Shown one piece after another: positions 58,082 to 64,000 of a stretch of 64,000 nucleotides of DNA. Both the position numbers and the translations under genes were made by a program. Positions within the stretch are counted from its first letter, which is position 1. Each line of letters begins with the position of its first letter. The notes under the pieces were generated by a model. The model saw only the letters and a program-made list of their open reading frames with translations. It was not told where the DNA came from and made no database searches. The stretch is from Halomicrobium salinisoli (GTDB lineage Archaea > Halobacteriota > Halobacteria > Halobacteriales > Haloarculaceae), in NCBI RefSeq assembly GCF_020405185.1, contig NZ_CP084464.1:186001-250000 (forward strand), given 5' to 3'.

Positions 58082-59290
58082 TATTCTGGTACAAACGTCG
58101 AGACCGGCGCTAGATGCACCGAATTTGGTCGTCCGGACGGGCGAACGCAGGCGAAGGTTCGTACCACGTTTCGGCCAGCTCCGTCGGATTGTTGACAGCG
58201 TATTTGCGAGCTAGCCAGTCCCGCATCGGACGCCGGTCAGAATATGAGCCGTTTGCTGGGTGGACGCCAGCGCGGGCGCCGAGAGACGACCACCACGCCT
58301 CGCGTGCTCGCGGATGACTCGCTGGGCGGTCACGCCACTGAGGACACCCAAACCAGTCCTGACGCGTAGATCGAGTCGCTGTGCTGTCGCTCGGACGCAC
58401 CCGGTAGGGGCGGGCTTCCGCTCGGTACGCGTCATCCACTGCGGCCGAGTGCGCGAATCACAGCGGTGGGCGCCCACCCGCGGGCATCGTGCAGGATGGC
58501 TGTCCCGGACGACGGCGACGGACTTGCGTCCCGATCCAGCGGAGTCTGTGGAGGCGTGACAGAAGTAGTTTACAAAGTGGTCGGTTCGCGGTCGTGTCGC
58601 ATTGAATATCCGTTCGCCGGCGTCCCGGCCCCACGCACGAGGTGCCGAAACTGGCGGGCCTCTCGTGGAGTGCGGCTCCGAGACACGGTGCTCCGTCGAC
58701 GGGAGAGGTGACATCGCGGATACTGTGTGTCGAGTCGCTGCCGCGAGAACCGTCCCGTCGAGCGATAGTTCCGCCGAGCAGAGCCGGCGTGAGGCGATGG
58801 GTTCGGAGCAGGATCGACCGCCTTTGCGAGCGTGAAATGCGTTCTCAGTCGCCAACAGGCGAAGACCGTCGAGAGCGTGCGAGAGCGGCGTCTCGCTGGC
58901 CTCGCGGGAGAGAGGCCCCCCACGCAGTGACGGGAGTCGGCTGCACCGTCTCTCGAATCACTCGATGAACGGCATCGATCGACGCCGAGCTATCTAGATC
59001 GCATACAGTATATGGATGTGATACATCTGCCGCATACGGGACGATAGCGAGTTTCGGCAGGAGTCCGGTGTCGCATCTCGCTCCGGGGAAGCTGACTCGA
59101 AGCCTCCGCCGGGCGGGTGAAGCGCGCGATTTCGGGAACGGGCGTCCGGGTACAGGTCCGCCTCGTCCGTCAGACCGTATCCGAACGGTGCGCTACCGGG
59201 CGGCGGCCCGCGGGTGTCAGGAACTGGCTGGCGAGCGACCGCTCTCTCCCGACCCGCCTGGCCCGGAAGCCGCTCGCTACGGCACCCGTG
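58082..59290. other. 1.2 kb without a supported gene
   Basis: Long frames on both strands here are Arg/Ser-rich and do not resemble proteins. The minus-strand frame 58211-58855 is the longest and is also unconvincing. An AT-rich patch at about 58985-59030 (with CATACAGTATATGGATGTGA) could be a promoter, but no coding frame follows it closely. Nothing else identified. Confidence 0.4.
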
Positions 59291-60064
59291 CTAGTCGACG
59301 TGCGGTTTCGGCATCAGCTCTTCGAACGCCTGCGCGTCGAGCCACTCGCAGAGATGGGCGAGCCGTTCCGACGCCGCCTCGAACAGCCGTTCGCCCTTCG
59401 CGGCGGTCGCGTCCGTCTGGTCACCGACCACGCCGTTGGGCGTGTTGTCGATGGCGTCGTAGTACGTGCGCGCGCCGTCGACGATCGTGTCGTTCGTCGT
59501 GACGTCGACCACGCCGCCGTCGCGGGCCGCCGACAGCCGGTCGTCGCGGACCAGTTCGTCAGCGAGGTGTTGCACGAGGGCGGTCTCCTTCGGTCCGCCG
59601 TGGGGGCCGGTCCGGTCGAACAGGTCGTCGACGAGGTCGCTGATACTGTCGTTCCACATCCACTCGATGGCGTACAGCGCCTCGTCGTTCCGGAGCCGTC
59701 GGCCGACCTCCCGGAGGTGCTGGACGTTCCCGCCGTGGGCGTTCACGTAGACGACCCGGTCGATGCCGTGGTCCGCCAGGTTCCGCGTGAGCGATTCGAC
59801 GTAGTCCCGGAAGACGGGGGCGTCGACCCACATCGTGCCGTGGAACTGCCGGTGGTGGGCGCTGACCCCGACGTCGATCGTCGGCGTGCAGAGGTAGCCC
59901 GTCCGCTCCGCCGCCTCGCGGGCGAACGCCTCCGCGATCAGCGCGTCGGTCCCCAGCGGCAGGTGCGGGCCGTGCTGTTCGGTCGAGCCGATCGGGACGA
60001 TCGCCAGCGATTCGTCCTCGAAGTAGTCGCCCAGATCCGTCCAGGTCTCGTCGCCGATGTACAT
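59291..60064 (-). CDS. Creatininase-family amidohydrolase
   Basis: A 257-residue metal-dependent amidohydrolase of the creatininase/MftE/ArfB family. Metal ligands are visible in IVPIGSTEQHGPHLPLGTDA (Glu and His), in VSAHHRQFHGTMW, and in VVYVNAHGGNVQHLREVG. The start is the ATG at 60064 (MYIGDETWTDLGDYF). Family members hydrolyse creatinine, formamidopyrimidine intermediates, or the C-terminal dipeptide in mycofactocin maturation. The neighbouring azole-peptide cluster is on the same strand, 335 bases upstream, so a link as a processing peptidase is conceivable but not shown. Confidence 0.88.
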   Translation of the reverse strand: MYIGDETWTDLGDYFEDESLAIVPIGSTEQHGPHLPLGTDALIAEAFAREAAERTGYLCTPTIDVGVSAHHRQFHGTMWVDAPVFRDYVESLTRNLADHGIDRVVYVNAHGGNVQHLREVGRRLRNDEALYAIEWMWNDSISDLVDDLFDRTGPHGGPKETALVQHLADELVRDDRLSAARDGGVVDVTTNDTIVDGARTYYDAIDNTPNGVVGDQTDATAAKGERLFEAASERLAHLCEWLDAQAFEELMPKPHVD

Positions 60065-60398
60065 GCGTTCTCGGTTGGATAGTCCGCGTTCGGTCCGCTC
60101 ACTTCGGTGGCGATGCACAGCCGACACACCGGGACGGATGCGAGCCGGGGCGCCGGACCGCCCCGTCGCAGTCCCACGGCGTGTGAAGACTGGCGGTGTG
60201 GCGTTACTCCGTGGCGGAGCGACTGCAGCCACACCGGCTGCGGTCGGAGCGGGCACAGCCGGCCCGTGCGTCGGTCGCGTCGATACTGTCGGACGTCTGC
60301 TCTTCGATGGTTACCTTCATGCTGCATCTGAGACGTGTGGATCCGCATACTTCAACCGGGACGGGGGGCTACAGCGCCAGTAGACCGCGGCCGAGCAG
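60065..60398. other. 334-base gap
   Basis: No gene seen. Probably the promoter region of the creatininase-family gene and the terminator region of the YcaO gene. A short inverted repeat is not obvious. Confidence 0.35.
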
Positions 60399-61679
60399 TC
60401 AGGGGAACGGGTGAGCGGACCGCGTCGCGAGGTCGTCAAGCGCCGGGTGATCGACCGGCGGCGCACCCGGAAGTGCAATATCGATCAGCTCGGGCACGTA
60501 CACGCTCGTCGCGTACATCCCGAGGTCACGCACGTCGGCGGGCGTGAGGTCGACGGCGAGCGGGGTCATCTCGGTCGTCGCCGTGAGCGCGTCCAGCGCC
60601 CGGTCCAGCTCCGCGACGGCGTCCCCGGGCGCGGCGTCGTCCCGGGGGGAGACGGAGCGGACCTCGCCGTCCAGGAGGTGCGCGACGGCGTCGAAGTTCG
60701 CGGGCCGCGCGTAGTACCGGACGTTGTCCTCGAAGTTGTACGCGTTCGAGACGTCGATGTCGTCGTCTCGGCTCCCGCCGGCGGCGAGTCGGTACTTCGT
60801 CTGGAGGAACCCCTCCGCCGCCTCGTGCAGCGCGTCCCGGACGGCCCCCGCCAGCGTCAGGTCTGCGCCGGCGAACAGCCGGAACTTCGGCTCGCGGTCG
60901 CGCTCGTTGACCAGCGCCGCGGCCACGACGGCGCAGTCGGTCGGACCGTCGAGTTCGAGGAGCTCCAGCCGGTAGTGGGCCGGCGCGATCCGCTCCCGGA
61001 ACCGTTCGAGGTCGGGCCACGCGGAGATATCGAGTCGCTGCGGGACGCGCTGTTCGTACCACGTCCGCATCACCGCGTCGCGTTCGATCACCTCGTACAG
61101 CGAGCGCGCCAGCGCCCCGGCGAGGGAGCTCCCGCACGCGGCCCCGCTCGTGGACGACGGGACGTGGCCGGCGCCGTCGTCGTCGTTCGGTCGGAACGCG
61201 ACGAGCTCGGCGGGCAGGAACGTCGTCTCGCCCGACAGGAGGTCAGTGGCGCCGGCCCACTCGACGGTCGTCTCCGGATCGAACGGATCGAGGCCCGCCG
61301 CCGCCAGGTCGGCGTCGTCCCACACCCGGAGAGAGTCGGGGTCGACGACGCGCTCCCCGGCGGACCGCAACGCCTCGCAGGTGGCCTCGACCGTGTCCTC
61401 GACGGGCCAGTACATGCTGTACCGCTCGAGGAACTCGCCGAGCGACGTGAGCGTGGCGTCCGTTCTCGTCCGGCCGCCCCCGCCGACGGTGACGTCGACG
61501 CTCCCCTCGCCGTCGCCGTCGACCACGCCTTCGAGCGCCGCCGTCGAGAGTTCCGTGGCCACGAAGTCGCCCGCGTCGCGGTCCCCCTGTCTGAACCTGA
61601 GGCCGGTCACCAGACCGCACAGGTCGCCGAGGCACCGCTCCGCTCGCGCGGCCGGGTGGTCGGTCGTCTCGACGTCCAC
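60399..61679 (-). CDS. YcaO cyclodehydratase of an azole-peptide (TOMM/LAP) cluster
   Basis: A 426-residue YcaO protein that uses ATP to cyclise Cys/Ser/Thr side chains on a precursor peptide. It begins VDVETTDHPAARAERCLGDL at a GTG at 61679, placed just one base beyond the stop of the E1-like gene. YcaO ATP-binding residues lie in TLTSLGEFLERYSMYWPVED (the SxxE-like motif), and SGAACGSSLAGALARSLYEV then IERDAVMRTWYEQRVPQRLD is the central conserved block. The C terminus, THPALDDLATRSAHPFP-like, ends in HPFP, a shortened version of the proline-rich tail that many azole-forming YcaOs need. Partner of the genes at 61681 and 62732. Confidence 0.88.
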   Translation of the reverse strand: MDVETTDHPAARAERCLGDLCGLVTGLRFRQGDRDAGDFVATELSTAALEGVVDGDGEGSVDVTVGGGGRTRTDATLTSLGEFLERYSMYWPVEDTVEATCEALRSAGERVVDPDSLRVWDDADLAAAGLDPFDPETTVEWAGATDLLSGETTFLPAELVAFRPNDDDGAGHVPSSTSGAACGSSLAGALARSLYEVIERDAVMRTWYEQRVPQRLDISAWPDLERFRERIAPAHYRLELLELDGPTDCAVVAAALVNERDREPKFRLFAGADLTLAGAVRDALHEAAEGFLQTKYRLAAGGSRDDDIDVSNAYNFEDNVRYYARPANFDAVAHLLDGEVRSVSPRDDAAPGDAVAELDRALDALTATTEMTPLAVDLTPADVRDLGMYATSVYVPELIDIALPGAPPVDHPALDDLATRSAHPFP

Positions 61680-61680
61680 G

Positions 61681-62739
61681 TCACTCACCCTCCCCCACGG
61701 TCTCGACCAGGGAATCGAGGGTCCGGTGTCGCGGGCTGTCCAGTCGCTCCGGGGACTTCCCGCAGGTGCCACAGCGGGGGACCCGGAGGACGTCGTCCGC
61801 CTGCACCGCGAAGTCGTGGAAGTCGTACGTGACGACGCGCCCGGTCGTGACGCCGGCGGCGCCGGCCAGCTGTCGCAGCACGTCCGTCGCGACCATCCCG
61901 GCGACGACGCCCGCGAACGACGGGAGGAGCGCGGTGGCGACGCCGCCGGACCGCTCGACGCGCCGGTTCCCGAGCCGCGACCCCGTCGCGGCGTCCGCCC
62001 GGTCGCGGAAGCACTCGTAACAGGCCGTCTCGCCCGGGTAGACGGTGGGGCCGACCTGCCCGTCGACGCCGTCGACGACGCCCAGCGTCCACGGCGTGCC
62101 CGTCTCGTGTGCGACGTCGTTCGTCGTCGCCGTGATCCACGGGTAGGGCCTGTCGACGGCCACGACGCCGAAGTCGGACGCGGCGAGGGCGTCCCGGAGC
62201 GCCCGCGGCTCGATCGACTGGAGCCGGTCGCGGTCGAGGGACCCGCCCCACTCCTCGGGCGGCGACGACAGCGCGATGTACCTGACCGCCCCCACGTCGG
62301 CGGCCAGGAGGTCCTCGGCGACGCGCTTCCCCACCTCGCCGGCGCCGACGACGGTGACGATCGACCGGGTGATCCGGTCGACGGCGTCCGACCCGGCGTC
62401 GGAGATGGAGAGGTAGCCGCCGAGCTTCGCTCGCCGCTCGTCGACCCGTTCCCCGGGATCACGGACGATGCTCTTCTCCTGGAGCGAGCGCAGCACCGCG
62501 GCGACGTCCGAGCGGTCCTCGGGGTCGAACGCGTCGAGGATCTCGTCCACGTGGGTCCGCCCGTCCAGTCGCGAGACGAGGTCGGCGAGCGTCCCGTCCC
62601 GGTCGTCGTCGACGATTTCGAACACCGGGCCGCTCCACGGGCCCGCGGTGAAGTGGACCTCGTTCTCGTCGACGACGACCGGCGTGAACACGGGGTTGAC
62701 GCGGGGGTACGCCGCCAGCCCGTCAGTTATCTCACTCAT
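61681..62739 (-). CDS. E1-like (ocin-ThiF) partner with N-terminal leader-binding region
   Basis: A 352-residue protein that should deliver the precursor peptide to YcaO. The N-terminal 90 residues have a PqqD-like RRE pattern: VHFTAGPWSGPVFEIVDD, then DGTLADLVSRLDGRTHVDEI and LRSLQEKSIVRDP. The middle is an E1/ThiF Rossmann fold (IVTVVGAGEVGKRVAEDLLA). The C-terminal half has CYECFRDR and later CGTCGKS, four Cys that probably hold zinc. No adenylation motif with a catalytic Arg finger is evident, as in other non-catalytic C proteins of these clusters. It overlaps SagB by eight bases and ends one base before the YcaO start. Confidence 0.82.
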   Translation of the reverse strand: MSEITDGLAAYPRVNPVFTPVVVDENEVHFTAGPWSGPVFEIVDDDRDGTLADLVSRLDGRTHVDEILDAFDPEDRSDVAAVLRSLQEKSIVRDPGERVDERRAKLGGYLSISDAGSDAVDRITRSIVTVVGAGEVGKRVAEDLLAADVGAVRYIALSSPPEEWGGSLDRDRLQSIEPRALRDALAASDFGVVAVDRPYPWITATTNDVAHETGTPWTLGVVDGVDGQVGPTVYPGETACYECFRDRADAATGSRLGNRRVERSGGVATALLPSFAGVVAGMVATDVLRQLAGAAGVTTGRVVTYDFHDFAVQADDVLRVPRCGTCGKSPERLDSPRHRTLDSLVETVGEGE

Positions 62740-63613
62740 GGGTCTCCGGGTGGCCGACGGGGACGGTGTACAGCGCCGATTCGTCGACGCCGTCGACGCC
62801 GAGGAACTCGTCCAGGTCGCCGAGGTAGCTCCCGACCGGGACGCCGCCGAGGCCGAGCGCCGCCGCGACGAGCAGCAGGGTCTGGGCGAGGTGGCCGGCC
62901 TCCAGCAGCGCGAACCGGTAGCCCGTCGGGCCGTACTTGGCCTTGATCCGCGGGAACGAGCCGGTCAGGACGAACGTCACCGCCGAGTCGGCGGCGATGC
63001 CCGCGGAGAAGTCGGCGTCCATGAAGGCGTCGGTGAACCCCGCCAGCGCCTCGTCGCCGTCGTCGAGCACCCTGAGCGCGTGGTCCCGGACGGAGTAGTA
63101 GTAGACCCCGTCCGCGACGCCGTCGCCGTTCACGACGACGGGGTACACCTCGACGGGGTACAGCCCGCCGGCCGACGGGTACGGCCGGAACGTCTCGTCG
63201 TACGGTTCCGCCGCCCGCTCGGCCGTCGGACCCATCGCGTGACCGAGCAGGGTCCCGAGCGTCCGCTTCGTCACGGGCCGGTCCGAATAGTCGCGGACGC
63301 TGCGCCGGCGGTCGAGCAGCGCGCCCAGGTCCCCGTCGACCGCCTCCGGGTCGGGGAGTGACACGGACTCGCAGCCGTGGTAGTCGTGCTCGACGACGGC
63401 GAATCCGTCCGGGAGCGCGTCGGTCGTGACCGCGGACCGGTTCAGGTATCGCCGGTCGAGCTTCGTGTTCTCGTGGAAGAGCTCGCTGACGTCGCCGCCC
63501 CGGACGCCGCGCTGGCGGACGTCCGCGAGGAACGACCTGTTCCCCGTCAGCTCTCTCCGACCGGCCGGATGGTCCTGGACTGCCAGGTCGAGGCTCTCGG
63601 ACTCGGGCGTCAT
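62732..63613 (-). CDS. SagB-type FMN dehydrogenase
   Basis: A 293-residue nitroreductase-fold flavoenzyme that oxidises azolines to azoles. The SagB signature is visible: LFHENTKLDRRYLNRSAVTT (His-Glu-Asn/Thr-Lys motif), DRRRSVRDYSDRPVTKRTLG (FMN phosphate-binding Arg/Ser), YPSAGGLYPVEVYPVVVNGD (SAGGLYP), and LLEAGHLAQTLLLVAAALGL. These four segments are intact. It overlaps the E1-like gene and starts at the ATG at 63613, 112 bases after the Cys-rich ORF. Confidence 0.9.
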   Translation of the reverse strand: MTPESESLDLAVQDHPAGRRELTGNRSFLADVRQRGVRGGDVSELFHENTKLDRRYLNRSAVTTDALPDGFAVVEHDYHGCESVSLPDPEAVDGDLGALLDRRRSVRDYSDRPVTKRTLGTLLGHAMGPTAERAAEPYDETFRPYPSAGGLYPVEVYPVVVNGDGVADGVYYYSVRDHALRVLDDGDEALAGFTDAFMDADFSAGIAADSAVTFVLTGSFPRIKAKYGPTGYRFALLEAGHLAQTLLLVAAALGLGGVPVGSYLGDLDEFLGVDGVDESALYTVPVGHPETHE

Positions 63614-63724
63614 GCGTTCACGACCCCTCCAGCACGCCGTGCGAGTGCGGGACTGTGCCGGCCGCGTGCCGTCGCGGTTCGGCGCGGACGGTGCCCGTCC
63701 ACGCGGGAACGAGTCCGGAGCATC

Positions 63725-63913
63725 TCACTGGAACACCACCGGAGCGCAGTGCGGATCGAAGACGGAGTGGCAGTTGCCGCAGTAGAAGACCGCGCCGCGA
63801 CACAGCGCCGAGAGCGACTGCGTCGTCGCGGGCTCGTGTCCGCACGTGGGACAGTTCTCCAGGGTCCGCCCGGAGGGCGACGGCGTCGTCAGGTCGACGT
63901 CGAGTCCAAACAT
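63725..63913 (-). CDS. Cys-rich 62-residue protein: zinc ribbon or azole-peptide precursor
   Basis: First gene of the cluster in transcription order. The product begins MFGLDVDLTTPSPSGRTLEN and contains CPTCGHEP, later LCRGAVFYCGNCHSVFD and ends PHCAPVVFQ. The CPTC and CGNC knuckles could form a zinc ribbon. Alternatively the acidic N-terminal half is a leader and the Cys/Ser-containing C-terminal half the core to be cyclised. Length (62) suits both. No other short ORF with a typical Cys/Ser/Gly tract is visible in the cluster, but it may continue past 64000. The 112-base gap after it contains no gene. Confidence 0.6.
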   Translation of the reverse strand: MFGLDVDLTTPSPSGRTLENCPTCGHEPATTQSLSALCRGAVFYCGNCHSVFDPHCAPVVFQ

Positions 63914-64000
63914 TGCGACCGGATCGTCGCGTCACCGCCCCATGTAAGCAGAACCCGGCCTACAGCGGCTGTAGCATCCCTCATCCGGCCACCGGATCGA

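Noticed and set aside
58211..58855. 214-codon minus-strand frame between rbsB and the creatininase gene
   Set aside because: Product is rich in Arg, Ser, Thr and Pro with no hydrophobic pattern; overlaps equally long frames on the other strand.

Overview
The window is chromosomal DNA from a halophilic archaeon (class Halobacteria). The evidence is: a 16S rRNA with the archaeal 5' end, very acidic and GC-rich coding sequence, AT-rich TATA elements about 25-35 bases upstream of starts that have little or no leader, and many Tat-type lipoproteins (RR then a GC lipobox). I cannot name the genus from sequence alone.

Layout. 1-13.5 kb is ordinary haloarchaeal housekeeping on both strands: a truncated flavoprotein disulfide reductase at the left edge, a DUF302 protein, a MATE exporter, a nucleotidyltransferase, a DUF5658 membrane protein, an acidic protein with an internal duplication, a beta-propeller lipoprotein, a PAS histidine kinase and a HAD phosphatase. 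13.6-19.4 kb is one complete rRNA operon on the minus strand (promoters, 16S, a tRNA-like spacer gene, 23S, 5S, hairpins) with its processing stems visible. The spacer tRNA has lost canonical features. 19.4-26.8 kb has a CPBP protease, a CopB-type P-type ATPase, a PiT-family permease and a lamin-tail lipoprotein.

26.8-44.9 kb is an accessory island. Composition is patchy, several genes are AT-rich, and many are broken. It holds a 1,052-residue subtilisin-like protease with a Thr/Pro/Glu-rich tail, decayed ArdC-like and SWIM zinc-finger genes, a 1,031-residue protein that appears to join a TBP-like repeat to a helical-repeat region, two XRE helix-turn-helix domains and a homing-endonuclease-associated repeat, a truncated TFB zinc ribbon convergent with it, a protein with two PD-(D/E)XK-like motifs, an OB-fold plasmid-type protein, a GC-rich repeat-bearing stretch, a HicB-like gene with an unusual partner, and an RNase H-like protein. 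I see no integrase, transposase or CRISPR array.

44.9-51 kb carries a flavoenzyme / 36-residue ORF / TauE cassette facing a FilR1-type regulator, and two overlapping Tat lipoprotein genes. 51-52.6 kb is apparently empty. 52.6-58 kb is a pentose locus: deoC-rbsK on plus, converging through a hairpin on an rbsB-rbsA-rbsC-rbsD operon on minus. After a creatininase-family gene, 60.4-63.9 kb is an azole-forming (TOMM/LAP) biosynthetic cluster: YcaO, E1-like partner, SagB dehydrogenase and a Cys-rich 62-residue protein. It may continue beyond the window.

The strongest candidates for new biology are the TBP-like fusion protein with the adjacent TFB remnant, the azole-peptide cluster with its possible substrate, and the degenerate spacer tRNA.
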